A stretch of DNA of 64,000 nt, taken from positions 22,522 through 86,521 of the forward strand of contig PLFX01000027.1 of assembly GCA_003138355.1 (NCBI GenBank). The letters are read 5' to 3'. How positions within the stretch are numbered: position 1 is the stretch's first letter; each line of letters begins with the position of its first letter. The translations under genes were made by a program, and so were the position numbers. Below are positions 38,211 through 47,255 of the stretch, piece after piece. Source of the DNA: Solirubrobacterales bacterium (GTDB lineage: Bacteria; Actinomycetota; Thermoleophilia; Solirubrobacterales; Solirubrobacteraceae). Under the pieces are notes generated by a model that did not search any database, was not told the origin of the DNA, and was given only the letters and a program-made list of their open reading frames with translations.

Positions 38211-38777
38211 TTAGACGTCGAGCTCGATCCGCGACTGATCGCTGTGGTTCGCGGGATCGACGACGTGGAGGATCAGCGGGCGCGAGCTGTAGGTCGAGTA
38301 CGGGAACTTGAACACCAGGACCTCACCCTGGGTCCACCCGGTATAGGCCAGGCTCGTCTGCGACGGGAGCTGGCCCTTCGGCGGGATCGGCGCCGGCACG
38401 TAGCTGAACGCGTTCGCGTCCGGGTTCGGAAGCGGCGCGAAGCGATCGCCGATCGTGTCGGTGATGTAGTAGTCGCTCGCCGGCGTCTGGGTGCGCTCGG
38501 TGGTGTTGTAGGCCTGGACGAAAACCGCGAAGAACATGTCGCCCACCGGCAGGTTGCGCTCTCTCTCGCTGAGCCCCTGGAGATATGCGGCGTCCTCGTC
38601 GCTGTAGCGGTTCAGCTCGCGCGAGATCTGCACCTGGTAGTAGAGGTTGCCGACCTTCACGTAGCCGGGACCTTCGCTATCCGCGTAGTGCTCGTCTCCG
38701 CTGACCGAGCACGCACTGATCGTCAGCGCGCAGCCACCGGCCGCGGCGGCCATGGCGATTCGTCGCAGCACCGTCAT
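38211..38777 (-). CDS. Putative lipoprotein
   Basis: 188 residues. Signal peptide with lipobox LTISAC (Cys 23) followed by SVSGDEHYADSEG, so it should be lipid-anchored on the outer face of the membrane. The mature domain is beta-rich with several Tyr (VKVGNLYYQVQISREL, SDYYITDTIG, TGWTQGEVLVFKFP), similar in outline to DUF4352-type immunoglobulin-like domains. Function unknown. A TAGACT box lies 9 nt before the ATG. Convergent with the PBP gene. Confidence 0.75.
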   Translation of the reverse strand: MTVLRRIAMAAAAGGCALTISACSVSGDEHYADSEGPGYVKVGNLYYQVQISRELNRYSDEDAAYLQGLSERERNLPVGDMFFAVFVQAYNTTERTQTPASDYYITDTIGDRFAPLPNPDANAFSYVPAPIPPKGQLPSQTSLAYTGWTQGEVLVFKFPYSTYSSRPLILHVVDPANHSDQSRIELDV

Positions 38778-38786
38778 CCGCGCTGG

Positions 38787-38792
38787 AGTCTA
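38787..38792 (-). promoter_or_regulatory. -10 element, leaderless promoter of the lipoprotein gene
   Basis: TAGACT on the minus strand, 9 nt before the ATG at 38777; no Shine-Dalgarno sequence. Identical hexamer and spacing recur before uppP and the gene at 49157. Confidence 0.5.
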
Positions 38793-38796
38793 ATTC

Positions 38797-39291
38797 TCAG
38801 CCGCCGGCGATGGTGGCACGGTGGCCGCGGCCCTTGTCTTCCTCGAGGATCGAGCGCAAGCGGCGCAGCGCGCGCTTGTTCTGGCGCCGCGTCCAGCTGC
38901 GCGCGCCGAGCGCCTCGGCGATCTTGTCGCTGAGCGTCGCCGGCTCCGTCTCCGTCGTCAGCTCGACCTTCGTCGTGTCGCCAGCGTGCGGCTCGAGCGT
39001 GAAGGTGGTCATCAAGCGGACGCGGTTGAACTTGCCGCCGCGCCCGGCCTCGACGATGCGCCGCGGCGACTCCACGTCGATAAAACTCACGCCCGCCCAG
39101 CTGAAGCGCTGGAAGGGCGCCTTCACGCGGAAGCGCGCGCCGGCGCCCTTGCCGACCGTGTTCTCGCGGGTCAGGCGAAACTCGCCGAGGAAATGATCCG
39201 TGAACTCGGCGTGGTTCGCGATGTCGCTCAGGTAGTCGAAGACCTCCTCGCGCGGGCGGGCAACGACGATCGACACGCTGACGGGATCCAT
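38797..39291 (-). CDS. SRPBCC (START-like) family protein
   Basis: 164 residues from the ATG at 39291 (MDPVSVSIVVARPREEVFDY); a GTG four codons upstream overlaps the likely -10 box TAAAGT. The START-like helix-grip fold is shown by the N-terminal strand plus REEVFDYLSDI, FRVKAPFQRFSW and a long C-terminal helix. These proteins bind hydrophobic ligands such as lipids or polyketides; no ligand can be assigned. The C-terminus is Arg-rich. Confidence 0.82.
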   Translation of the reverse strand: MDPVSVSIVVARPREEVFDYLSDIANHAEFTDHFLGEFRLTRENTVGKGAGARFRVKAPFQRFSWAGVSFIDVESPRRIVEAGRGGKFNRVRLMTTFTLEPHAGDTTKVELTTETEPATLSDKIAEALGARSWTRRQNKRALRRLRSILEEDKGRGHRATIAGG

Positions 39292-39301
39292 CGCGGCCGC
39301 C

Positions 39302-39307
39302 ACTTTA
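39302..39307 (-). promoter_or_regulatory. -10 element before the SRPBCC gene
   Basis: TAAAGT on the minus strand, 10 nt before the ATG at 39291; it overlaps the alternative GTG start, which supports choosing the ATG. Confidence 0.4.
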
Positions 39308-39340
39308 GCGATGCCGCGGGACCCGCTGGGTTCGAGGCGC

Positions 39341-39604
39341 TCAGCCGCTGGCCGGCAAACGGCGAGTCACGCGCACGACGACCGCGGGATCGGCTCCGGT
39401 CCCCGCGCCGAGGCGATGGCTCACCTGGGCACCGAGCATCGGTGCGCCGGGATGCAGCAAGCGGCACAACTCGCAGACGAGCTCCGCCGTCTCGTAGAGG
39501 TAAACGTACTCGCCGATCAGCGGAGTGCGACCGCAGTCGTGGCAGCGGGTGAGCTCCTCAGCGAGCATCTGCCCGGCGGGCTCGCCGGAATGTACGCGGT
39601 CCAT
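39341..39604 (-). CDS. Small CxxC zinc-binding protein
   Basis: 87 residues. Two knuckles, RCHDCGRTPLIGEYVYLY and ELVCELCRLL, about 23 residues apart, form a probable zinc ribbon. The C-terminal half (SHRLGAGTGADPAVVVRVTRRL) is basic and may bind nucleic acid or a partner. No known function. The divergent gene encodes a zinc-ribbon/FHA protein, so the two may be functionally related. Confidence 0.55.
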   Translation of the reverse strand: MDRVHSGEPAGQMLAEELTRCHDCGRTPLIGEYVYLYETAELVCELCRLLHPGAPMLGAQVSHRLGAGTGADPAVVVRVTRRLPASG

Positions 39605-39695
39605 AGCCGAGTCATTCGCGCGACCGCGGGTATCTCCTCCTCGCTCGTGGCGGGAAGTCCCCTGGACGCTTAACGCCCCGCAACGCCGGTGTCTC

Positions 39696-39701
39696 TATGA
39701 T
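39696..39701 (+). promoter_or_regulatory. -10 element for the FHA gene
   Basis: TATGAT about 29 nt before the GTG start; the leader carries GCAGGAGG, a clear ribosome binding site ending 6 nt before GTG 39731. No good -35 was found. Confidence 0.35.
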
Positions 39702-39730
39702 GGTCTTTCTCGCGACGCAGGAGGCAGTTA

Positions 39731-40321
39731 GTGACCGACGAGCGTACGGGGGCCCTGAGTGAAACCGGACCGTACCGCTGCGAGCAATGCGGCGCACTCG
39801 TAACGCTTTCCGAACCTGGTGCGCGGCGGCGCTGCGATAACTGCGGCGCCGAAACGCTGCTGCCACTCGAGCTTCCCGCCGAAAGCACCGAGCAGAGCAT
39901 GGTGGCTTCACTGCGAGCCGTGCCGCCGTGGCTCGCCGACCCCGGGGCGCTACTCGTCGAGCCCGGCGAGTACCTCTGCTACCAGGACGGCGAGGAGGTC
40001 GTCGTGGTGCCGCTGACGCGCGAGTGGACGCGCATCGGCCGGAGCCTCGCGGCCGACGTCCGCTTCGACGACCCAACCGTGTCGCGACGCCACGCGCTGA
40101 TCGTGCGGGCGCCCGACGGTGTACGTGTGCTCGACGACCGCAGCCTCAACGGCGTCTTCGTCAACGGCCAGCGCGTCGAGTGGAGCACGCTCGCGCACGG
40201 GGACGAGATCCTCGTCGGGCGCTACCGGATGCATTTCGCCAGGCTCGAGCCGAACACCGGCGAGGGTCTACCGGTAGTAGCGGCCGCAGCCGTCGCTCCC
40301 GGCGGCGCTGAGCGCGACTGA
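39731..40321 (+). CDS. Zinc-ribbon and FHA domain protein
   Basis: 196 residues, GTG start with a strong ribosome site. N-terminal zinc ribbon (CEQCG at 17-21, CDNCG at 35-39). C-terminal forkhead-associated domain at about 95-180 with the phosphothreonine-binding residues in IGRSLAADV, SRRH and LNGVFVNGQ. FHA domains read Ser/Thr-kinase phosphorylation; no kinase gene is nearby. Probably a cytoplasmic signalling adaptor. Confidence 0.85.
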   Translation: MTDERTGALSETGPYRCEQCGALVTLSEPGARRRCDNCGAETLLPLELPAESTEQSMVASLRAVPPWLADPGALLVEPGEYLCYQDGEEVVVVPLTREWTRIGRSLAADVRFDDPTVSRRHALIVRAPDGVRVLDDRSLNGVFVNGQRVEWSTLAHGDEILVGRYRMHFARLEPNTGEGLPVVAAAAVAPGGAERD

Positions 40322-40358
40322 GCCGACGGCGCCTCAACTGGCTCCCAGGGCGACCGGC

Positions 40359-40364
40359 TAGACT
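40359..40364 (+). promoter_or_regulatory. -10 element, leaderless promoter of uppP (TTG start)
   Basis: TAGACT lies 9 nt before the TTG start of uppP with no Shine-Dalgarno sequence. A leaderless TTG start would be unusual. Confidence 0.45.
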
Positions 40365-40373
40365 GGCGCCGCG

Positions 40374-41276
40374 TTGATCCTGCTCGCGTCGGCCATCAGC
40401 TACTTCCAGGCGGTCGTTCTTGGCCTGCTCCAGGGAGTCACCGAGCTTTTCCCGATCTCGAGCCTCGGCCATACGGTTCTCTTCCCCACGCTCTTCGGAT
40501 GGGGCTCCGTGGTCCGGATGCAGTCGGCGAGCGAATCCCCGTGGCTCGCGTTCGTCGTCATGCTCCATGTCGGCAGCGCGCTCGGCCTGCTCGCATACTT
40601 CTGGCGCGACTGGGTCAAGATCATCAAGGCGTTCTTCCGTACGCTCGTCAAGCGGCGCGCCGATGACCCGACCGAGCGCCTTGCCTGGCTGATCATCGTC
40701 GCTTCGATCCCCGCCGGGATCCTCGGAATCGCCTTCGAGCACACCTTTCGCACGCTCACCGCAAAGCCGCTTGCCGCGGCGATCGCGCTGACCATCAACG
40801 GCCTGATCCTGTTCGCCGCCGAGGCCTACCGCCGGCGCGCCGAAGTGCGCGCGCTCGCGGTGCGCGAAGGCTTGAACGTCGAAGGTGGCCGCGAGCTCGG
40901 GACGCTCGAGTACACGGAGGCGTTCGTGATCGGCATCGCGCAGTCGACCGCGCTCGTCGCCGGGATCAGCCGCGAAGGCGTGACGATGGGCGCGGGACTG
41001 GCGCGCGGGCTCAGCCACAGCGACGCCGCGCGGTTGGCGTTCCTGATGGCGACGCCGATCATCCTGGCCGCCGGCATCTTCAAGCTAGGCGACCTGCTTG
41101 GCCCGCACGGCGACGGTATCCGTGGCCAGGCCGTCGTCGCATGCGCCGTCGCGGCTGTGGCGGCGCTGTTCACGGTCGCCTTCCTTGTCCGCTGGTTCCG
41201 GACGCGGACGCTCACGCCGTTCGCGTTCTACTGCCTGCTGTTCGGAGTCGCAATGGTTGCGTATACGCAGAGTTGA
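40374..41276 (+). CDS. uppP: Undecaprenyl-diphosphatase
   Basis: 300 residues, about eight membrane segments. UppP (BacA) dephosphorylates undecaprenyl diphosphate to recycle the carrier lipid for wall synthesis. Motifs: LQGVTELFPISSLGHTVL with the paired acidic/Ser-rich loop, and GISREGVTMGAGLARGLSH, where the usual PGxSRSGxT is changed to AGISREGVT. The cytoplasmic loop RRADDPTER and longer middle helices suit the actinobacterial subgroup. The stop codon lies inside a perfect 18-bp hairpin arm. Confidence 0.88.
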   Translation: MILLASAISYFQAVVLGLLQGVTELFPISSLGHTVLFPTLFGWGSVVRMQSASESPWLAFVVMLHVGSALGLLAYFWRDWVKIIKAFFRTLVKRRADDPTERLAWLIIVASIPAGILGIAFEHTFRTLTAKPLAAAIALTINGLILFAAEAYRRRAEVRALAVREGLNVEGGRELGTLEYTEAFVIGIAQSTALVAGISREGVTMGAGLARGLSHSDAARLAFLMATPIILAAGIFKLGDLLGPHGDGIRGQAVVACAVAAVAALFTVAFLVRWFRTRTLTPFAFYCLLFGVAMVAYTQS

Positions 41277-41302
41277 CCTGCCGATCAACTCTGCGTATAC
41301 GC
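41259..41302. terminator. Perfect 18-bp inverted repeat between uppP and thrB
   Basis: Arms 41259-41276 and 41285-41302 are exact reverse complements, with the 8-nt loop cctgccga. Each arm contains the palindrome GCGTATACGC. It covers the uppP stop codon and ends 12 bp before the thrB stop, so it can serve as a bidirectional terminator for these convergent genes. No T-run follows. Confidence 0.6.
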
Positions 41303-41313
41303 GAAGACGAGGA

Positions 41314-42186
41314 TTACCTTTGCGGGGGTCGGGCGGTGGGTGGTTGGATTACCTGTGCGCCGGTGGCGGTGAACGATGTGGCGATGACGTTTGCCCAGCC
41401 TCTGGTGAGCTCGGTTAGCTGTTGGGCGACCGATGATTGGTGATCGGTCGTGACCCAGAAGAGGATCGTCGGGCCGGCGCCCGAGATCGTGGCGCCGAGC
41501 GCGCCGAACTCGCGCGCCCTGGCGCGCAGCTCATCGGAGCGGGGGTAGAGCTTGGCGCGGTAGGGCTGGTGGAGGTGGTCTCGTAGCCCGCGGCTGACGA
41601 GCGCCGGATCGGCGTCCTTCAAGCCGAGCATGAGCAGGGCGCCGTGGGCTACGTTGTCGGCGGCGTCGGCGAGCGGGACCTGGGCGGGGAGTGCGGCGCG
41701 TGCGTCGGCGGTGCGGACTCCCTCGTGCGGCACGACAAGGACCGCGGCGATGTTCGCGGGAGGATCGAAGCAGTGGACGTTGCCGTGCGAGACGACGACC
41801 ACGCCGCCCTGCAGGGCGGCGGCCGCGTTGTCCGGGTGACCCTCGACGCTCGTCGCCAAGCTCAGGAGATCGACCTCCGCGCCGGCGCGATCAGCAGCGG
41901 CGAGGAGCCCGGCGACCACGGCGGCGGCACTCGAGCCGAGGCCGCCGGAGAGCGGAATCTCGGCGTCGATCTCGAAACGCAGGCCTTCGGAGGGGTGAAT
42001 CTGCTCGAAGGCCCGGACGATGAGATTCGTGCGGTCCAACGGAAGCGGCAGATCGGTCGTGACGGCGAACCGGTCGCTGTCGCTCACCCGCAGCTCGAGC
42101 CAGAGATCGAGCGCCGCCGCGAAGCAGTCGAAGCCCGGGCCGAGATTGGCCGAGGAGGCGGGGACCCGAACGGTGGTCGTGGTCAT
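41314..42186 (-). CDS. thrB: Homoserine kinase
   Basis: 290 residues, GHMP kinase family. Phosphorylates homoserine with ATP for threonine synthesis. Seen: [19 protein letters not shown] at the N-terminus, the phosphate loop [11 protein letters not shown] (78-88), [11 protein letters not shown] and C-terminal SGAGPTILF. Last gene of lysA-hom-thrC-thrB; start overlaps the thrC stop by 4 nt. Confidence 0.94.
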   Translation of the reverse strand: MTTTTVRVPASSANLGPGFDCFAAALDLWLELRVSDSDRFAVTTDLPLPLDRTNLIVRAFEQIHPSEGLRFEIDAEIPLSGGLGSSAAAVVAGLLAAADRAGAEVDLLSLATSVEGHPDNAAAALQGGVVVVSHGNVHCFDPPANIAAVLVVPHEGVRTADARAALPAQVPLADAADNVAHGALLMLGLKDADPALVSRGLRDHLHQPYRAKLYPRSDELRARAREFGALGATISGAGPTILFWVTTDHQSSVAQQLTELTRGWANVIATSFTATGAQVIQPPTARPPQR

Positions 42187-43205
42187 TCGAGGACGAGGCG
42201 CTCGAGCGCGCGCAGCTGGGGCTCGCAGGGAAGGACCGCGCCCGCCTGCTCGAGGGCGGCGTCCGGATCCTTGAGCCCGTGCCCGGTGAGCACGCAGGCG
42301 ACGCGCTCCGCGCCGTCCGCGCCGTACTTGAGTAGGCCCGCAACCGCTGCGGCCGACGCCGGCTCGCAGAACACGCCTTCGCTCGCGGCGAGCAGCCGGT
42401 AAGCCGCGAGGATCTCGGGATCGGAGACGGCGCGGATCGCCCCGCGCGAAGCGGTCATCGCATCGATCGCCTCCTCCCAGCGGGCGGGGTTGCCGATCCG
42501 GATCGCGCTAGCGATCGTCTCAGGCTCGGCGATCGGGTGACCGTGGACGAGCGGCGCCGCTCCCTCAGCCTGGAAGCCCAGCATCCGCGGGGCCGCACCC
42601 GCCTCGACGAATCCCTTCCAGTAGGAGGTGATGTTGCCGGCGTTTCCGACCGGGATGCAGAGCGCATCGATGCGCCCGTCGAGGTCGTCGAGGATCTCGA
42701 ACGACGCCGTCTTCTGACCCTGGACACGGAACTCGTTCACCGAGTTGACAAGCGCGATCGGGTGGCGGTCGGCGAGCGCACGGACGAGCTCGAGCGCCTT
42801 GTCGAAATTGCCGCGCAGCGCGATCACGCGCGCACCGTGCATCAGCGCCTGGGCGAGCTTTCCCGTCGCGATGCGCCCGTCCGGGACGATCACGACGCCG
42901 CGCAAACCGGCCTTCGCAGCGTACGCGGCGGCCGACGCGGCCGTGTTCCCGGTCGACGCGCAGATCACCGCCTTGGCCCCCTCGCGGACGGCGGCCGAGA
43001 CCGCACAGGTCATCCCGCGGTCCTTGAACGAGCCGGTCGGGTTCAGGCCCTCGAGCTTGAGATGGACCTCGGCGCCGACGAGCTCGGAGATGCGCTCGGC
43101 GAGGACGAGCGGCGTCGAGCCTTCGCCGAGCGTGACGACCGGGTCCTCCGGCGCGAACGGGAGGCGGTCACGATGGCGCTCGATCACACCGGCCGTGCGG
43201 CTCAT
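42183..43205 (-). CDS. thrC: Threonine synthase
   Basis: 340 residues, short actinobacterial type. PLP enzyme making threonine from O-phosphohomoserine. PLP lysine K61 is in [11 protein letters not shown]; also [30 protein letters not shown] and IPVGNAGNI with the phosphate-binding Gly-Asn-Ala-Gly-Asn. It lies 19 bp after the hom stop. Confidence 0.94.
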   Translation of the reverse strand: MSRTAGVIERHRDRLPFAPEDPVVTLGEGSTPLVLAERISELVGAEVHLKLEGLNPTGSFKDRGMTCAVSAAVREGAKAVICASTGNTAASAAAYAAKAGLRGVVIVPDGRIATGKLAQALMHGARVIALRGNFDKALELVRALADRHPIALVNSVNEFRVQGQKTASFEILDDLDGRIDALCIPVGNAGNITSYWKGFVEAGAAPRMLGFQAEGAAPLVHGHPIAEPETIASAIRIGNPARWEEAIDAMTASRGAIRAVSDPEILAAYRLLAASEGVFCEPASAAAVAGLLKYGADGAERVACVLTGHGLKDPDAALEQAGAVLPCEPQLRALERLVLE

Positions 43206-43224
43206 CGACGCCTCGCGAGGGCGG

Positions 43225-44445
43225 TCATTCGAACTCCTCCTCGATTACGCGGATCGCACGCGGGGGCGCCTGGACGACGTCGAGCTCGGCGATCGCGCCG
43301 AGCGCGGCGCGCAGGCGAGACTCCGGTAGCGGGTGGATCACCATCACGAGCTGGGCGTGCTCGCCGAGTCCCCGCTGGACCACCGACTTGATCGATGCCT
43401 CCTCCTCCCCCAGGCACTGCGCGATCCGCGCGAGCACGCCGGGGCGGTCGATCACGCGCAGATGCAGGTAGAAGGCGGAGGTGACGTCCTCGATGATCGG
43501 CACCGACACCGCCGCCGGCACGGGACGCTGGGTACCGCTCGCGGCGGCGATCACGTCGGCGAGAACCGCGCTGGCGGTTTGCGTCCCGCCCGCGCCGGGG
43601 CCGGACATCGTGATCTCGGTGATCGCCTCGGCCTCGACCGTGACCGCGTTGAACGAGCCGCCGACCGAGGCAAGCGGATGACCGGCGTAGAGGAATGCCG
43701 GGTGCACGCGCACCGAGATACCCCCGTCGATGCGCTCCGCGGTCCCGATCAGCTTCAGCGCAAGACCGAGCGCACGCGCGTAGCCGATGTCGTCTTGCGT
43801 GATCTGCTCGATCCCCTCGAAGCGAACATCGTCGATGTGAATCGGTGCGTCGAAGGCAAGGCGCGCGAGGATCGCCATCTTCGCCGCGGCGTCCGATCCG
43901 CCGACGTCATCCGATGGGTCGGATTCGGCGTAGCCGAGGCGCTGCGCCTCGGCGAGCGCAGCCTCGTAACTGCAGGCCGTACGCGTCATCTCGCTGAGGA
44001 TGAAGTTCGTCGTGCCATTGACGATGCCGTGCACGCGCTCGATCTGCGTGCCCGCGAGCGCTTCGCGCAGGACTCGGATCGCCGGGACGACGCCCGCGAC
44101 CGCCGCCTCGAAGCCGATCGAACGACCGCGTTCGCGCGAGAGCTGCCAGAGCTCCTCGCCGTGGCGCGAGAGGAGCTGCTTATTGGCGGTCACGACGTCG
44201 CAGCCCGATTCGAGCGCCGCCCGTAGATAGCGCAGCGCGTCGTCGACGCCGCCGATCAGCTCGACGACGACATCCGAGCGCGCCAGGATCTCGTCGAAGT
44301 CGCCGCGGGTGCGGGTCAGGACGCCGGCGATCTCGGGGCGACGACCGGTCAGCTGCTCGACGCGGCCCGCGCGCGCGCCGAGCAGCTCCTCGAAGGCCGC
44401 CCCGACCGTCCCATGGCCGAGCAGGCCGATGCGCAGGGGGGTCAT
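43225..44445 (-). CDS. hom: Homoserine dehydrogenase with ACT domain
   Basis: 406 residues. Reduces aspartate semialdehyde to homoserine with NAD(P)H. Seen: Rossmann motif [38 protein letters not shown] and the catalytic-core [16 protein letters not shown] with the conserved Asp/Lys pair. The C-terminal ACT domain (about 320-405, [16 protein letters not shown]) suggests feedback control by threonine. One base separates it from the lysA stop. Confidence 0.95.
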   Translation of the reverse strand: MTPLRIGLLGHGTVGAAFEELLGARAGRVEQLTGRRPEIAGVLTRTRGDFDEILARSDVVVELIGGVDDALRYLRAALESGCDVVTANKQLLSRHGEELWQLSRERGRSIGFEAAVAGVVPAIRVLREALAGTQIERVHGIVNGTTNFILSEMTRTACSYEAALAEAQRLGYAESDPSDDVGGSDAAAKMAILARLAFDAPIHIDDVRFEGIEQITQDDIGYARALGLALKLIGTAERIDGGISVRVHPAFLYAGHPLASVGGSFNAVTVEAEAITEITMSGPGAGGTQTASAVLADVIAAASGTQRPVPAAVSVPIIEDVTSAFYLHLRVIDRPGVLARIAQCLGEEEASIKSVVQRGLGEHAQLVMVIHPLPESRLRAALGAIAELDVVQAPPRAIRVIEEEFE

Positions 44446-44446
44446 C

Positions 44447-45703
44447 TCAGAGGTCGCGCGCCGTGAGGTCGTCGAAGCTCTCGCGGCGCACGACGGCGCG
44501 CGCCTCGCCGTCGCGACAGAAGATCACCGGCGGGCGCGGGACGCCGTTGTAGTTGTTGGCCATCGCATGGCCGTAAGCGCCGGTTACCGGGACGACGATG
44601 AGATCGCCGACGCGCGGCTCATCGAGCAGAGCATCGTCGATCAGGACGTCGCCCGACTCGCAGTGCTTACCGGTCAGCCGGACGCGCGTCTCACCGCCAG
44701 GACGGTCGGCGATGTCGGCCTCGTAACGCGCGCCGTAGAGCATCGGGCGCAGATTGTCGGACATGCCACCGTCGACCGCGACCCACGTCGACACGTTCTG
44801 TTTCATCGAGACAACGCGGTAGATCGTGACGGTGCCGTTGGCGACGAGCGCGCGACCGGGCTCGATCAGCAGGCGCTTGTCCGGGCCGAGCAGCTCGTGG
44901 GCCGCCGCGACGATCTCGCCGACGTAATCCTCGATCGACGGCGCTGCCTCGCAGGCGAGATAGGGGACGCCGAGGCCGCCGCCGAGATCGTAGACCGGGA
45001 AGTCCCCGAGATCCGCGACTGCCGCAATCGCGTCGCGAAACGGCGTGAGCTCGCGGATGTTCGAGCCGATGTGGAAGTGGATTCCGCGGAGATCGAGCAA
45101 CGGGATCCGCTCGAGCTGGCGGATCGCTTCGCGCACGTCATCGAGTCCGAGCCCGAACTTCGAGTCCGCCTGGCCGGTCGAGATCTTGTCATGGGTCTCG
45201 CCGCGCACGTCGGGGGTCACGCGGAGCAGGACCGGCTGCGGGCCGCTCGCAAGGCGCGCGAGGCGCGCGATGTCGTCGAAGTTGTCGAGCACGATCAGCC
45301 CGACGCCGGCGCGCAGCGCGAGCTCGAACTCCTGATCGTCGCGCGCGTTGCCGTGAAGGACGAGGTCGCGGGGCGCAAAGCCCGCCGCCAAAGCAAGATG
45401 CTGCTCGCCGGCGGAAGCCACGTCACAGCCGAGGCCCTCCTGCGCGAACACGCCCATCACCGCCGTCGCCGGGAAGGTCTTCGAGGCGAAGATCACGCGG
45501 AAATCGGTGTGGCCGGCCGCCTCGAAGGCGGTCACGAAGGCACGGGCGCGGGCACGCAGGTCGTCCTCGGCGACGACATAGGCGGGCGTGCCGAAACGCT
45601 CGGCCACGTCGAGCAGATCGCAGCCGCCAACCTCAATGTGGCCGGCGTCGTTTATGCGCGTACCGAGCGGGTAGACGTGCGAAAGCGCCTGCGTCGAAGC
45701 CAT
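44447..45703 (-). CDS. lysA: Diaminopimelate decarboxylase
   Basis: 418 residues, fold-type III PLP enzyme. Makes lysine from meso-diaminopimelate. PLP lysine K75 in IFASKTFPA; also HFHIGSNI, GGGLGVPY, EPGRALVANG, and the partner-subunit Cys in KHCESGDVL. First gene of the operon with hom, thrC and thrB, combining lysine and threonine branches. A GATAAT box lies 8 nt before the ATG. Confidence 0.95.
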   Translation of the reverse strand: MASTQALSHVYPLGTRINDAGHIEVGGCDLLDVAERFGTPAYVVAEDDLRARARAFVTAFEAAGHTDFRVIFASKTFPATAVMGVFAQEGLGCDVASAGEQHLALAAGFAPRDLVLHGNARDDQEFELALRAGVGLIVLDNFDDIARLARLASGPQPVLLRVTPDVRGETHDKISTGQADSKFGLGLDDVREAIRQLERIPLLDLRGIHFHIGSNIRELTPFRDAIAAVADLGDFPVYDLGGGLGVPYLACEAAPSIEDYVGEIVAAAHELLGPDKRLLIEPGRALVANGTVTIYRVVSMKQNVSTWVAVDGGMSDNLRPMLYGARYEADIADRPGGETRVRLTGKHCESGDVLIDDALLDEPRVGDLIVVPVTGAYGHAMANNYNGVPRPPVIFCRDGEARAVVRRESFDDLTARDL

Positions 45704-45711
45704 AGCCCGCG

Positions 45712-45717
45712 ATTATC
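45712..45717 (-). promoter_or_regulatory. -10 element for the lysA-hom-thrC-thrB operon
   Basis: GATAAT on the minus strand, 8 nt before the lysA ATG in a 35-bp divergent gap to htpX. Near-consensus -10; the spacing suggests a leaderless lysA mRNA. Confidence 0.5.
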
Positions 45718-45738
45718 CCGGTCTGCGATGATCTTCGT

Positions 45739-46674
45739 GTGGCGAGCAAACGCAGCGCATTCGGGCGCGATCGCGGGCTTCAGGGCCGCATGGTGCTCAC
45801 GATGTTCCTGCTCGGCCTCGTCTATGCCGTCCTCATCGGCGCGCTGATCGGAGCCGGAGCGAGCGGCGTGACGATCGTCGTCGTCGCGCTTGCGCTGTTC
45901 GGATTCCAGCTGTTCGCGTCGGACAAGATCGCGCTCTCGACGATGGGCGCGCGCGTGGTCTCCCCGCAGGAGGCACCCGAGCTGCACGCGATCGTCGAGC
46001 GCCTCTGCGTGCAGGCTGACCTCCCCAAGCCGCGGGTCGCGATCATGAACACGAACATGCCGAACGCGTTTGCGACCGGGCGCTCGCAGAAGGCCGCGAC
46101 CGTGTGTGCGACGACCGGGCTGCTCGCGATGCTCGAGCCGGCGGAGCTCGAGGGCGTGATCGGGCACGAGCTGACGCATGTCATCAACCGCGACGTGATG
46201 GTGATGACGATCGCGAGCTTCTTCGCGATGCTCGCCGCGGTGATCATCCGCTTCGCCTTCTTCTTCGGCATGTTCGGCGGCGGCTACGGCGGCGGTCGCG
46301 GCGGTCGCGGCGGCGGTCAGAACGAGGAGGAAGCGGTGGTGCTCGTGATCCTCGTCTCGGTACTCGTCTACGCGATCTCGTTCGTGCTTCTGCGGACCCT
46401 GTCGCGCTACCGCGAGTACGCGGCCGATCGCGGGTCGGCGATCCTGACCGGCCGACCGAGCGCGCTTGCCTCGGCGTTGATCAAGATCAGCGGCACAATC
46501 GAGCGGATCCCGAGTCAGGATCTGCGCCAGGCGGAAGGCATGAGCGCCTTCTTCATCGTGCCCGCGCGCGCCAAGAATTCGATGATGAACATCTTCGCCG
46601 ACCACCCGCCGCTCGAGAAGCGCCTCGCGGCGCTCTCGCGGCTCGAGGCGCAACTGCAGGGAACGTCTCACTAG
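45739..46674 (+). CDS. htpX: Membrane zinc metalloprotease HtpX
   Basis: 311 residues from GTG. M48 family protease that degrades misfolded membrane proteins. Zinc site HELTH in GVIGHELTHVINRDVM (about 144-148), with the third ligand Glu in YREYAADRGSA. Hydrophobic segments at about 20-50 and two more around 160-220, split by a Gly-rich loop of GGYGGGRGGRGGG type. The stop overlaps the start of pspAB by one base (TAGTG), so both are coupled. Confidence 0.93.
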   Translation: MASKRSAFGRDRGLQGRMVLTMFLLGLVYAVLIGALIGAGASGVTIVVVALALFGFQLFASDKIALSTMGARVVSPQEAPELHAIVERLCVQADLPKPRVAIMNTNMPNAFATGRSQKAATVCATTGLLAMLEPAELEGVIGHELTHVINRDVMVMTIASFFAMLAAVIIRFAFFFGMFGGGYGGGRGGRGGGQNEEEAVVLVILVSVLVYAISFVLLRTLSRYREYAADRGSAILTGRPSALASALIKISGTIERIPSQDLRQAEGMSAFFIVPARAKNSMMNIFADHPPLEKRLAALSRLEAQLQGTSH

Positions 46675-47255
46675 TGGGCCTGTTCGACGCGTTGCTGGGA
46701 CGGCGGGCGGTGAAGGGCCCTGCCGCGAGCGAGCGCCTGTTCGCCCTCTCGACCGCCTACGTGACGCTTCAGACCGAATACTCGATCAGCTCGGCGGGAG
46801 TTGCCGGCATCGTCTTCCAGCCGCTCGCGACGGCGGACTTCCAGGCGATGGTCAAGGACATGGTGGAGGTCGTGAAGGCGACCGCTTCCGAGATGGGCGC
46901 GAGCGTCGAATCGAAGGACGACGACTACGGCTTTCGCTGGCTGATCGTTCGCGATCCGCAGGCAGCGGTCGAGGATCTCGTCGTTACGATCAACGGCGTC
47001 TCGAGCGGTGTTGAGGACGGCGGCTACGGCGAGCGCCTGCTGTGCGCGGTGTTCGCGTTCAAGGACAGCCAGGGTCAGCCGGTCAACTTCATCTACAACT
47101 ACAAGCGAGGCACCTGGTACCCGTTCGTGCCGGCGGACGGTGCGCAGAAGCGCTCGACCGAGCGAGAGCTGCAGCTGAAGGCGCAGCTGGCGGACGAGCT
47201 GCCGATCGAGCCCGAGCTCGAGCGCTGGTTTCCGCTCTGGGGCATTCCGTTCTAG
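46674..47255 (+). CDS. PspA-associated protein PspAB
   Basis: 193 residues from the GTG that shares its first base with the htpX stop. Starts MGLFDALLGRRAVKGPA, typical of PspAB, followed by a soluble alpha-beta fold. PspAB accompanies PspA and PspAA in actinobacterial envelope-stress systems. Here it is joined to htpX, while pspAA and pspA lie downstream on the other strand. Exact biochemical role is unknown. Confidence 0.85.
   Translation: MGLFDALLGRRAVKGPAASERLFALSTAYVTLQTEYSISSAGVAGIVFQPLATADFQAMVKDMVEVVKATASEMGASVESKDDDYGFRWLIVRDPQAAVEDLVVTINGVSSGVEDGGYGERLLCAVFAFKDSQGQPVNFIYNYKRGTWYPFVPADGAQKRSTERELQLKAQLADELPIEPELERWFPLWGIPF

Noticed and set aside
44309..45847. 512-residue plus-strand frame
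   Set aside because: Antisense to lysA and the end of hom; no recognisable motif.
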